A stretch of DNA of 64,000 bases. Source: Mucilaginibacter terrae. GTDB taxonomy: Bacteria > Bacteroidota > Bacteroidia > Sphingobacteriales > Sphingobacteriaceae. Under the pieces are notes generated by a model that saw only the letters and a program-made list of their open reading frames with translations, made no database searches and was not told the DNA's origin. The stretch is from positions 2,604,001 to 2,668,000 of the forward strand of contig NZ_JAVLVU010000001.1 in the NCBI RefSeq assembly GCF_031951985.1, given 5' to 3'. Below are positions 37,423 through 45,901 of the stretch, piece by piece (the stretch's first letter is position 1; every line of letters begins with the position of its first letter). The translations under genes were made by a program, and so were the position numbers.

Positions 37423-38778
37423 ATGCAACCCAACCCCTCAACCAAGGCACAACCGGTGGCTCAGGCCGACCGTATTCAAACTATTGATATTTTGCGTGGG
37501 GTGGCCCTGCTGGGCATCCTCATGATGAATATCCCGGCGTTTGCCATGCCCGAGCAGTTTTCTGAAGTGTTTCACCAAGACTGGCACAGTATTAACTTTT
37601 GGACCGATGCCATTATTGATGTGTTTTTTGAAGGCAAGATGCGGGCACTGTTCTCCATGCTTTTTGGGGCTGGCATACTGCTATTTGTAATGCGTAAAAA
37701 AGATGCAGGGCATTCATCAACAGGGCTATTTTACAGGCGCATGGGGTGGCTTGTACTTTTTGGGTTGATACATGCTCACGTGCTGCTTTGGGAAGGTGAT
37801 ATTTTATATGGTTACGGCATGGTAGGCATGCTGGCCTTTCTTTTCCGTAATATGAAGCCGCGCTACCTGGCTATGGGGGTGCCCCTTGTAGCCATAATTG
37901 ATTTTACGGGCTCTGCGCTTTTTTACCAAAATGTGCGTAACCAGCGTTTAGAATATAATAAGGCAATTGCTATCGAAAAGCAGCACAAGCCGCTGTCGAA
38001 AGAGCAAAAAGAGGCCATTACCACCTGGAGCGCTACCGAAAAGGAATTTTTACCCAACAAAACTATTATTGCCGCCCATACCCGCAGCATGAAATCTGAT
38101 TACAGTGGGGTGGCTCAATATATCCGTCCGCTTACGTGGGGCTTTCAAACTAAATACCTTATCTTTTTAATTTGGGATGTATTAGCGCTCATGATGCTGG
38201 GCATGGCGCTGTACAAGTGGCAGTTTATATCGGGCGGTTGGACGGATGCTCAATATAAACGCACGGCCTTCATTGGTTACGCCATTGGCTTGCCCCTGGT
38301 TATGATCGATTACTACCATGATTTTACCGAGCCTTCGGATAGTGCGGCGGCCATTACCTACATCGAAACGCATGCCATGTCGTGGTGGGGATTAATTTAT
38401 CCCTTTCAACGCATCTTGCTGGTAATGGCACATGCCAGTGTGCTCATTTTATTGGTAAAGCACGGTGTATGGAGGGCGTTTACCAAACGTTTGGCAGCCG
38501 TAGGGCAAATGGCTTTTACCAATTATATTATGCAAACGGTGTTTTGTACGCTGTTCTTCTTTGGCTATGGCCTCAACTACTTTGCCGAGCTCGAATTTTA
38601 CCAGTTATACTTTGTGGTAGCCGCCATATGGGTTATACAATTGATTGTTAGTCCGCTGTGGATGAAGTACTTTTTATTTGGCCCGTTGGAGTGGGTTTGG
38701 CGCAGCCTAACTTACTGGCAAATGCAACCCATGCGCAGGCCCGCTTTTGATAATGAACCTGTAGCTGCAATAAACTAA
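37423..38778 (+). CDS. DUF418-domain integral membrane protein
   Basis: A 451-residue membrane protein with about nine or ten hydrophobic segments. It starts with the family motif RIQTIDILRGVALLGILMMN and has GKMRALFSMLFGAGI, and a conserved VGQMAFTNYIMQT near the C terminus typical of DUF418. The family is of unknown function, loosely related to membrane acyltransferases. A 20-bp gap separates it from the 38799 gene, with which it may be cotranscribed. Confidence 0.85.
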   Translation: MQPNPSTKAQPVAQADRIQTIDILRGVALLGILMMNIPAFAMPEQFSEVFHQDWHSINFWTDAIIDVFFEGKMRALFSMLFGAGILLFVMRKKDAGHSSTGLFYRRMGWLVLFGLIHAHVLLWEGDILYGYGMVGMLAFLFRNMKPRYLAMGVPLVAIIDFTGSALFYQNVRNQRLEYNKAIAIEKQHKPLSKEQKEAITTWSATEKEFLPNKTIIAAHTRSMKSDYSGVAQYIRPLTWGFQTKYLIFLIWDVLALMMLGMALYKWQFISGGWTDAQYKRTAFIGYAIGLPLVMIDYYHDFTEPSDSAAAITYIETHAMSWWGLIYPFQRILLVMAHASVLILLVKHGVWRAFTKRLAAVGQMAFTNYIMQTVFCTLFFFGYGLNYFAELEFYQLYFVVAAIWVIQLIVSPLWMKYFLFGPLEWVWRSLTYWQMQPMRRPAFDNEPVAAIN

Positions 38779-38798
38779 ACTTTTTTGACTATACCCGC

Positions 38799-39212
38799 AT
38801 GAAAAAGGCTGCATTAACCCCTATTGTTTTCTTAGGTGTGGTGGCGTTTAATTGGCCACAGCAAAAACTGCTTAAAAGCTTTACGCTGGGTAAGTTTAGC
38901 TACAACTTGTACGAAGAAAACTATTATGTACACGACAATAATGTTGACGGTGCCTTTTTTGTAGTATACCGCACCGGGCAAAAGGGCAGCCTGTGCAGTG
39001 CCTGGATGAAAGCCACCCGTAACGATTCGGTACTTACCCGGGGGACGTACATCATTGGCTCAAACCGTGTGGAGTTTAAAGAAGTATATTTTCATAAACA
39101 CGAAGCTATCGATTCGTTAGTGAAAACATTTAGTCCGGATGCCGAGGGCGATTTACAGTTGCGAGAATTAAAGGAATATAGGAAGGGTGTAGTGAGTAAG
39201 AAAATGTATTGA
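38799..39212 (+). CDS. Hypothetical exported protein
   Basis: A 137-residue protein with an N-terminal hydrophobic stretch (ALTPIVFLGVVAF) that may be a weak signal peptide. The remainder is strand-rich, with no known domain (FSYNLYEENYYVHDNN, FFVVYRTGQKGSLC). It may be cotranscribed with the DUF418 gene upstream. Confidence 0.6.
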   Translation: MKKAALTPIVFLGVVAFNWPQQKLLKSFTLGKFSYNLYEENYYVHDNNVDGAFFVVYRTGQKGSLCSAWMKATRNDSVLTRGTYIIGSNRVEFKEVYFHKHEAIDSLVKTFSPDAEGDLQLRELKEYRKGVVSKKMY

Positions 39213-39569
39213 GCCGGGTTACAAGGGGGTAATGGCACGCTACTAATTATATAAACCCGCTTTTCTCTGGCGCAAGTATGTAGGGTTGGTTGTGTGGTGG
39301 CTACTTGTGCCGTCGTCGATTTTTTATCTCGGCGAGCGCTCATTAGCTGCTGAGGCTATTGCTTTGGCATTGCCCCAAAGTAACCAAAACGCCTATTCAT
39401 CGCAATACCTTCCACCCCGCAGGCAGCTCCTGGCCGGGTGCGCTGAATACCATATGCTCTTTTTGATTTGAAAATCTCTCCAACCTGTCATTTCCTTTAG
39501 GAGAAATCTTTTCGAGGCAGTAAGCATTCCACTATGCTTTTTAAACAGCTTTTCATATCAACATCAAAA

Positions 39570-39577
39570 TAAATTTG
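39570..39577 (+). promoter_or_regulatory. -7 element of the blaI copy 2 promoter
   Basis: TAAATTTG matches TAnnTTTG and would set the transcript start near 39582, upstream of the operator palindrome. Confidence 0.5.
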
Positions 39578-39594
39578 CATTTCTAATTTTTATA

Positions 39595-39610
39595 CTCTAC
39601 AATTGTAGAG
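39595..39610 (+). promoter_or_regulatory. Palindromic BlaI/MecI-type operator
   Basis: CTCTACAATTGTAGAG is a perfect 16-bp palindrome containing TACA-AT-TGTA, the consensus core of BlaI/MecI operators. It lies 24 bases before the blaI copy 2 ATG and just after the predicted start of transcription, so binding would block initiation or elongation. Confidence 0.8.
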
Positions 39611-39633
39611 CTAATTCTAAATAAATAGAGCAA

Positions 39634-40005
39634 ATGAAGCTTACTACTGCCGAAGAGCAATTAATGGAAATAATTTGGGATAAAACCGAATTGTACATGA
39701 AAGATATTATTGACCATTACGATGAACCTAAACCAGCTACTACCACAATTGCTACACTGCTTAAACGTATGCAGGATAAAAACTTTGTGGGCTATAAGCT
39801 AACCGGTAACTCGCGGCTGTACTATGCTTTGGTAAAAAAGGAAGATTACTTTTCGAAACACGTAAACGGCCTTATTAAAAACTTTTTTGGCAATTCGGCC
39901 ATGCAGTTTGCGTCCTTTTTTACCCGCGAAACCAACCTCACTGCCGATGAGCTGGAAAACCTGAAAAGAATTATTGACCAGGAAATAGACAAAAAGAAGC
40001 CATGA
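39634..40005 (+). CDS. BlaI/MecI/CopY-family repressor, copy 2
   Basis: Winged-helix repressor of 123 residues: TTAEEQLMEIIWDKTELYMKDI, ATTTIATLLKRMQDKNFV with the recognition helix and wing, then a C-terminal dimerization helix (LTADELENLKRIIDQEID). It is upstream of its own M56 protease (overlap of 4 bp) and downstream of a perfect 16-bp operator palindrome. As with copy 1 no beta-lactamase gene is close. Confidence 0.92.
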   Translation: MKLTTAEEQLMEIIWDKTELYMKDIIDHYDEPKPATTTIATLLKRMQDKNFVGYKLTGNSRLYYALVKKEDYFSKHVNGLIKNFFGNSAMQFASFFTRETNLTADELENLKRIIDQEIDKKKP

Positions 40006-41534
40006 TAAATTATCTCATCAGTTTCACACTATGCTCGGCATTGTTATATGCGGTGTATGCGCTCCTGCTGCAAAACAAGGTAATATATGGTTTTAACCGT
40101 TTTTACCTGTTGTTCAGTATTTGTTTTTCGCTGGTGGTTCCGCTGGTTACAGTTGAGCAAGCTGTGCCTGCTGCACAAAATATGATAAAGGAGCAGGTTG
40201 CTAATTTTAAGGATGATATGCTTACGGTAATTGAAGGCACATCTCCACAAACCGAGGTTAAGCCAAAAACCAATTATGGTATATATGCCTGCGTATGTAT
40301 TTACATTCTCATAGCCACCTGTTTACTGGTGAAATTTGCGGTTAATATGCTTAAGCTAACACGGCTCATCAAGGCTAATGAACGAATTGCTTACAACAAA
40401 TCAACCCTGGTATTAATAAATGATAGCATTGCGCCTCACAGCTTTCTGAACTATATTTTTCTCAATAAGGATGATTACTACAGCGGGCGTATTAGCAACG
40501 ATATTTTAAAGCATGAACAAGCCCACATCAGCCAACGCCACAGTATTGATATTTTATGGATCGAGCTTTTGCAGGCCATAAGTTGGTTTAACCCGGTGCT
40601 TATATTATACCGGCGTGCAATTCGCCTTAACCACGAGTTTTTGGCCGATGCTGCCGTGTTACGCCAAAAGGGCGATGTAAAAGCTTATCAGCATTTATTG
40701 CTTCATCAGTTCAGCCAAACCAACGGTTTGGCAATTGCCAGTAGTTTCAATTATTCAAATACTAAAAAACGTTTAATTATGATGACCATGAACACTTCAA
40801 AAGGGGCTTCTGTTATTGCACGAGGAACCGCCTTTGCCGTTTTAACCGGCGCATTTATGTTGTTTTGCCAAAAAACACAAGCCTTTCAGCAAGTTGAGGT
40901 GCAACCTGTTAAACAGAAAAGTGAAACACGTAAACATCCTGAAAAGCAAGAAAATAAATCAACTAAACCAATTCATTTAAGGTTTTCAAAGTATCATCAT
41001 ACTAAAGAAGGTGTATCTGAAGAATTGTTAAATGAATATGCGGCAATTGCTTCCAAGTACAAAAGCTTACCTATCGACCGTAATAAACTGTCTGCAACAA
41101 TATCGGACGATAAAGCCCGGATGGAGAAAATTTTCAGGCAAATGAGCATTGAACAGCAGTATGCGCAAAAAATAGGTTTTATGTTCCCTTCTCCTAAAAT
41201 TGGCAAAAAGGCACCTACATCAGCACAGTTTAGCAGTTGGAAAAACAGCAAAATGTATGGCGTATGGATAAATGATAGACATGTAAATAACAGCGTGCTT
41301 GATGATTATAAGGCTGCCGACTTTAACCTGGTTTTTGTGAGCAGATTGATGCCTAATGCCATCAATTACAAAAACTATAAGTACCAGGTAGATTTAATGA
41401 CCGTTGACGCATACCAGGAATACCTGAATAAACCTCAGCCGGAGTATTTAATGTATTACAGCTATCGCCCGGTAACAATCCCCAGTTTAAATCCTGCGGT
41501 AACTTTCCCTAAACCACGAAAATCACAGTTGTAA
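40002..41534 (+). CDS. M56 (BlaR1-like) membrane metalloprotease, copy 2
   Basis: A 510-residue membrane protein. Hydrophobic segments lie near residues 3-25, 35-50, 95-115 and 285-300. The zinc protease motif is H171-E-Q-A-H175, followed by the HEFLADAAV motif downstream. The C-terminal region (residues about 310-510) is exported-side in BlaR1-like topology and shows no penicillin-binding core; it differs from the 23-residue repeat region of copy 1. The ATG overlaps the blaI stop by 4 bp. Confidence 0.88.
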   Translation: MINYLISFTLCSALLYAVYALLLQNKVIYGFNRFYLLFSICFSLVVPLVTVEQAVPAAQNMIKEQVANFKDDMLTVIEGTSPQTEVKPKTNYGIYACVCIYILIATCLLVKFAVNMLKLTRLIKANERIAYNKSTLVLINDSIAPHSFLNYIFLNKDDYYSGRISNDILKHEQAHISQRHSIDILWIELLQAISWFNPVLILYRRAIRLNHEFLADAAVLRQKGDVKAYQHLLLHQFSQTNGLAIASSFNYSNTKKRLIMMTMNTSKGASVIARGTAFAVLTGAFMLFCQKTQAFQQVEVQPVKQKSETRKHPEKQENKSTKPIHLRFSKYHHTKEGVSEELLNEYAAIASKYKSLPIDRNKLSATISDDKARMEKIFRQMSIEQQYAQKIGFMFPSPKIGKKAPTSAQFSSWKNSKMYGVWINDRHVNNSVLDDYKAADFNLVFVSRLMPNAINYKNYKYQVDLMTVDAYQEYLNKPQPEYLMYYSYRPVTIPSLNPAVTFPKPRKSQL

Positions 41535-41543
41535 GTTGAAGCG

Positions 41544-41590
41544 GCATGAAGGGTATGGGCTATGTTTTAACCTCGCCCATACCCTCATGC
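41544..41590. terminator. Convergent hairpin overlapping the osmC 3' end
   Basis: GCATGAAGGGTATGGGC (41544-41560) and GCCCATACCCTCATGC (41575-41590) pair over about 16 bases with one extra A. It covers the last codons of the converging osmC-like gene and lies 10 bases after the M56 stop. No T-run follows on either strand, so it may stop or stabilise transcripts rather than act as a classical terminator. Confidence 0.55.
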
Positions 41591-42033
41591 TTAATGGGAA
41601 ACTTTACCGAATTGGCAATAAAGCAATATTTATTGGCTTTATGATGTAATTCATCCAACTGCGCAAGCATACTTTCATTGCTCACCACTACATGCGGCTT
41701 TAAAGTGGCCTCGGTAAAATAGCCGCTGCCATTGGCTTCTTCAACCATTAAAGCCGAAGTCACATCGGTATAAGCTACTACGTTTACACCGGCTTCCGAA
41801 CAAAAATGCAAAAACCAGAGCATGTGACAGCTCGATAGCGACATGAGCAGCATTTCTTCGGGATTGTGCTTGGTGCGGTCGCCGCGAAAGTTGGGGTCAG
41901 ATGAGCCCTCAATGATCGCCTTGTTTTCGATACTGATAGTGTACGAACGTTCGTATGAACGGTAGCTGACTGTTCCTTCGCCGGTGTTGCCGGTCCAGGT
42001 AAGGGTGGATGAGTAGTTATGCTGTTTTGCCAT
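41560..42033 (-). CDS. OsmC-family peroxidase-like protein
   Basis: A 157-residue OsmC/Ohr-type protein, thought to reduce organic hydroperoxides with two conserved cysteines. The family cysteines are seen in SLSSCHMLWF and in KANKYCFIANS, with the HNPEEMLLMSLSSCH motif and a basic RGDRTKH before it. A third cysteine sits in LHFCSEAG. It is converging with the M56 gene and lies one base after the TlpA-like gene's stop on the reverse strand. Confidence 0.88.
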   Translation of the reverse strand: MAKQHNYSSTLTWTGNTGEGTVSYRSYERSYTISIENKAIIEGSSDPNFRGDRTKHNPEEMLLMSLSSCHMLWFLHFCSEAGVNVVAYTDVTSALMVEEANGSGYFTEATLKPHVVVSNESMLAQLDELHHKANKYCFIANSVKFPIKHEGMGEVKT

Positions 42034-42034
42034 T

Positions 42035-43171
42035 TTAGTTAGTAGCAGTCACGGAAAATATTTCGGCCAATTTATTATGCAGGGTTTGATCTTTAAGATT
42101 GGTAGCTATGATCTTTCCTTCGGGATTTACCAACACATTGGCCGGAATAGACGTAATGCCGTAAAGATGCGCAACCTTGCTGTTAAATCCCTTCATATCT
42201 GAAACATGGGTCCAGGGCAGGCCATCATCTTTTATGGCTTTTAGCCAGGCTGCTTGGGTTTCAGGCTTATCTAATGACACACCCAGTACGGTAAAGCCTT
42301 TATCCTTATATTTTTCATAGGCCGATTTTACGAACGGATTTTCGGCCCGGCAGGGCAAGCACCATGAGGCCCAAAAATCAATCAGTGTGTATTTGCCTTT
42401 ATAATCAGCCAGGCTTACCGATTTGCCTGCAACATCAGGCAGGTTAAAATCAGGTGCCATGATACCTGATATTGCTTTGAGCGAGGCATTAATATTTTGC
42501 TGTACTTTTTTGCCAATGGTGCTTTCTTTCAATTCAGAATTAATACTATTATACGCAATAGTAGTTTCTTTAACAAAGTCCTTATTATATGAGATCTCCT
42601 GGAGCGCAATAAGACTGATGTAAGAATTAGGTTTTTTATTGATAAAAGCTAATTGCACAGGTAGCAACTCCTGATCTCGTTGTTTATAAACCTGCCGTAT
42701 GGCGGCTACATTTTCAAGGTCTTTTTGCTGCTCTTCGGATAGATTATCATAGGCACTAACAGCCTTTGCATATTTCTTTCGAATGGGCCACAGTGCATCA
42801 CGCAATTCGGTATGATCAACATTATTAGCGGTGCCTGATATTTTTGCGCGCTCCATTGAATCGCGTGATGTAATAAGAATATCGCCCGGTTCAATGTAAA
42901 AGGTAACCGCATCGTGTGAAATGTCGATCACCCTTGGGTCTTCATTTTTATAGATGTTCGTTCGCCATATGCCGGTTGTGATTCCTTTAAATTTAAAAGT
43001 GCTGCCACTTACAATAACCGAATCCAGGATATGCTTTCCATCAACAATGTATGATAAGTATAGCTTGTCGCCTTTTTTAAACCCGCCTCCGGTACCGGTT
43101 ACCGTAAAAGGTTTTTGGGCATAGGTTAACAAAGGCAATAAAAGGGAGAGCAGGGTCAGGCATTTTTTCAT
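42035..43171 (-). CDS. TlpA/ResA-like thiol-disulfide oxidoreductase with DUF4369 domain
   Basis: A secreted protein of 378 residues when started at the ATG at 43171 (MKKCLTLLSLLLPLL). Residues about 20-130 resemble DUF4369 (TVTGTGGGFKKGDKLYLSYIVDGKH). The C-terminal part is an AhpC/TSA-thioredoxin fold with the redox motif WASWCLPCRAENPFVK and DFNLPDVAGKSVSLADYKGK before it. It likely acts in the periplasm in disulfide exchange. An upstream in-frame extension of 27 residues is unsupported. Confidence 0.88.
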   Translation of the reverse strand: MKKCLTLLSLLLPLLTYAQKPFTVTGTGGGFKKGDKLYLSYIVDGKHILDSVIVSGSTFKFKGITTGIWRTNIYKNEDPRVIDISHDAVTFYIEPGDILITSRDSMERAKISGTANNVDHTELRDALWPIRKKYAKAVSAYDNLSEEQQKDLENVAAIRQVYKQRDQELLPVQLAFINKKPNSYISLIALQEISYNKDFVKETTIAYNSINSELKESTIGKKVQQNINASLKAISGIMAPDFNLPDVAGKSVSLADYKGKYTLIDFWASWCLPCRAENPFVKSAYEKYKDKGFTVLGVSLDKPETQAAWLKAIKDDGLPWTHVSDMKGFNSKVAHLYGITSIPANVLVNPEGKIIATNLKDQTLHNKLAEIFSVTATN

Positions 43172-43213
43172 GTGATGGGGCGTATGCACTAAAGTTAATG
43201 ATAGTGAGGCCTT

Positions 43214-43249
43214 AAAACAAAAAAGTCCCGGACAAATATGCCGGGGCTT
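43214..43249 (-). terminator. Terminator of the phosphohexomutase gene
   Basis: AAGTCCCGG and CCGGGGCTT form a 9-bp stem (one G-T pair) with a run of T on the reverse strand. Confidence 0.85.
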
Positions 43250-43271
43250 CATATTTAGAACACATCACTGG

Positions 43272-45008
43272 TTATACGCCCAAATCGGTCATGATGGTTT
43301 TCAATTTCTCGTCCAGTTGTTTTTCAGTTTCGTGGAACGCCTCTTTGCTGGCCAGTTTGGTGTTCACGCTGCAATAGAACTTAATTTTAGGCTCGGTACC
43401 CGATGGACGCGCCGATATTATGCTACCATCTTCGGTAATAAACTGCAACACGTCTGATTTTGGCAGATCGATAGGCGTTACGGTGTTCGAGGTCAGGTCG
43501 GTTTCTTTGCGTAGTTCGTAATCTTTTAACGCAATTACTTTTGAGCCACCCAGTGTAGCCGGCGGATTGGTGCGGTACTGCTCCATCATGGCCTTGATTT
43601 CTTCGGCACCGGTTTTACCTTTCTTGGTGATCGAGATCAGGGTTTCTTTGTAGAAGCCGTATTTCAAATAAGTATCTATCAAGGCTTCGAACAGGCTGCT
43701 GCCTTTGTCTTTGTAAAAGGCGGTCATTTCGGCAATAAACGCGGCCGATACCACGGCATCTTTATCGCGCACAATATCGCCAATTAAGTAACCATAGCTT
43801 TCTTCGCCGCCACCAATAAAGGTTTTTTCGCCTTCAAACTTGGTCATTAACTCGCCAATGTATTTAAAGCCGGTTAAGGTGTTGTAGCACTCTACGCCTT
43901 TATCTTTAGCAATGGCATCAATTAAGTAGGAGGTTACAATGGTTTTTACGATGTATTCTTTACCGGTAAACTTGCCTTTCTCTTCCCATGCCGATAGCAG
44001 GTAGTTGATCAGTTGACTGGCCACCTGGTTACCGTTTAATAAAACCACCTCGCCTTTATCGTTTTTAACGGCAATGCCCACACGGTCGGCATCAGGGTCG
44101 GTAGCCATTACCAGGTCGGCATCAATTTCTTTGGCTTTTTCCATAGCCAGGTTAAGGGCCTCTTTCTCCTCAGGGTTAGGGTACACCACGGTAGGGAAAT
44201 TGCCATCAGGCGTTGCCTGTGATTCGAGCACGGTTACGTTCTCAAAGCCAAATTGTGCCAGTGCTTTAGGTACCAGAGTAACACCGGTACCATGCAACGG
44301 GGTGTAAACTATTTTAAGGTCTTTTTGGCGTTTAATAGCCTCCGGCGATACCGATAAGGCAGTAATCAGATCCAGATAAAGCTGATCTATTTCCTCACCT
44401 ATCAATTCAATGTTGGCATCGTTACGGGTAAACTTAACATCATCAACACTTGCAATGGCGGCAACCTCGTCCATTACGGCTTTATCATGCGGGGCAACAA
44501 ACTGGCCGCCATCTTCGCCATAAGCTTTATAACCGTTGTATTCTTTTGGGTTGTGTGATGCCGTGAGCATTACACCGCTTTTACAGCCTAAATGGCGTAC
44601 CGCAAACGAAAGTTCGGGCGTAGGGCGTAAAGCTTTAAAAAAGTAAACGTGAATATCATTAGCCGAAAATACATCGGCGGTAATAGCACCCAGCACGTCC
44701 GAATTATTGCGACTATCATGCGCAATTGCTACTTTAATTTTTTCGCCCGGATAAGTTTTTTTAAGGTAGTTGGCCAAACCTTGTGTAGCTGCGCCAATGG
44801 TGTATTTATTAATACGGTTTGAACCCGGACCCATTAAGCCACGAAGGCCACCTGTGCCAAATTCAAGGTCTTTATAAAATGAATCGGTAAGCTCGGTGTA
44901 GGCTTTATCATCAATTAGTTTTTGCACCTGTTGCTTAACATCGGCGTCATAATTTCCCTGAAGCCAAACGTTGGCCTTCTCTAAAATGGCCGGATCTAAT
45001 TCTTGCAT
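43272..45008 (-). CDS. Phospho-sugar mutase (phosphoglucomutase/phosphomannomutase type)
   Basis: Alpha-D-phosphohexomutase of the cytoplasm. The 578-residue protein has the catalytic serine loop TASHNPKEYNGYK, the metal-binding ATDPDADRVGIAV, the sugar-binding GGGEESYGYLIG and the phosphate-binding RPSGTEPKIKFY. The longer length and N-terminal GLRGLMGPGSNRIN fit the Bacillus PgcA-like group. It may supply hexose-1-phosphate for cell-wall glycans. It has its own terminator. Confidence 0.93.
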   Translation of the reverse strand: MQELDPAILEKANVWLQGNYDADVKQQVQKLIDDKAYTELTDSFYKDLEFGTGGLRGLMGPGSNRINKYTIGAATQGLANYLKKTYPGEKIKVAIAHDSRNNSDVLGAITADVFSANDIHVYFFKALRPTPELSFAVRHLGCKSGVMLTASHNPKEYNGYKAYGEDGGQFVAPHDKAVMDEVAAIASVDDVKFTRNDANIELIGEEIDQLYLDLITALSVSPEAIKRQKDLKIVYTPLHGTGVTLVPKALAQFGFENVTVLESQATPDGNFPTVVYPNPEEKEALNLAMEKAKEIDADLVMATDPDADRVGIAVKNDKGEVVLLNGNQVASQLINYLLSAWEEKGKFTGKEYIVKTIVTSYLIDAIAKDKGVECYNTLTGFKYIGELMTKFEGEKTFIGGGEESYGYLIGDIVRDKDAVVSAAFIAEMTAFYKDKGSSLFEALIDTYLKYGFYKETLISITKKGKTGAEEIKAMMEQYRTNPPATLGGSKVIALKDYELRKETDLTSNTVTPIDLPKSDVLQFITEDGSIISARPSGTEPKIKFYCSVNTKLASKEAFHETEKQLDEKLKTIMTDLGV

Positions 45009-45206
45009 ATTTTTATTGTGATTGATGTATTGTGTGATAGCTCAAATATGGTAAAAAAATGGAGTTTTATAAACTATCAGGCAGTTTTATAACAAACGTT
45101 GTAATGATACAAACCGGAGATTAAATTGTGTGCATTATATGATTAAGTTTTATAAAGCTATACGGTTTATTATTTATGTGATGTGTACTAAGCCTTGGCT
45201 GTGTTC

Positions 45207-45794
45207 TTAATCTTTAGTCTCGTTCAAAAGTGCACGCTCAATGCGCCTGTCGGGTATAAACCATATAATAGCTACCATGGTGTATAAGGTTAGGCTAATT
45301 GCAGGGTTAACAAATGCCAACCCAATAGCCAGCAGGTATACCAGTGTCGATGCTCTGCTCTTCCAGTCTTTGCCCAGGGCTTTGGCCAGGGTTGATCCCG
45401 GACCTGCTTCTTTTACCAATACCCAAGCCAAAAGGGTGAAAGCAAACCCGTTGAGCGCCAATATAAGGCCGTATACGATAACGGGCCATTCCGAAAAATG
45501 ATTCTCGCCCATCCACCCGGTTACAAACGGTATAACCGACATCCAAAACAATAAATGAAGATTAGCCCAAAGTGCCGCGCCCCGTATCTGGTGTACTGCA
45601 TGAAACAGGTGATGATGATTGTTCCAATAAATGCCTACATAAATAAAGCTGAGTAAATAACTCAAAAGCTTTGGAATAAGTGGTGTAAGCGCCGCTAATG
45701 TAGTGCCATGCGGTGTTTTTAACTCCAGCACCATAATAGTTATAATGATGGCAATTACCCCATCGCTAAAAGCCTCAATGCGTCCTTTATTCAT
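45207..45794 (-). CDS. TMEM175-family potassium channel protein
   Basis: A 195-residue protein with six hydrophobic segments. The N terminus has R-x3-FSDGV (GRIEAFSDGVIAIIITIMVLEL), the hallmark of the TMEM175 family, followed by an HHHLF motif after TM2. In bacteria this family forms K+-permeable channels. The neighbouring genes give no further hint. Nothing unusual was seen. Confidence 0.88.
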   Translation of the reverse strand: MNKGRIEAFSDGVIAIIITIMVLELKTPHGTTLAALTPLIPKLLSYLLSFIYVGIYWNNHHHLFHAVHQIRGAALWANLHLLFWMSVIPFVTGWMGENHFSEWPVIVYGLILALNGFAFTLLAWVLVKEAGPGSTLAKALGKDWKSRASTLVYLLAIGLAFVNPAISLTLYTMVAIIWFIPDRRIERALLNETKD

Positions 45795-45901
45795 GTGTGG
45801 TAGTATTGTTGGGCTAAAATAAATTAAAAATTAATTAGAGATGAATATTTGCTGCGGGTTATTATAATTTACTACCTGAATTATTTTGCATATTTAGCAC
45901 A

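Larger units (their letters stand above)
39213..39633. other. Non-coding region with repeat remnants
   Basis: About 420 bases without a convincing gene. It contains CCCCAAAGTAACCAAAA and TGTCATTTCCTTTAGGAGAAATC, which look like decayed interspersed repeats of the GTCATTTCGA...GGAGAAATC type; the identity is my pattern match from memory, not a search. The last 60 bases hold the promoter and operator of the blaI copy 2 gene. Confidence 0.4.

Noticed and set aside
39213..39633. An RNA gene in the gap before blaI copy 2
   Set aside because: No tRNA, tmRNA or SRP features could be found; the sequence looks like repeat remnants.
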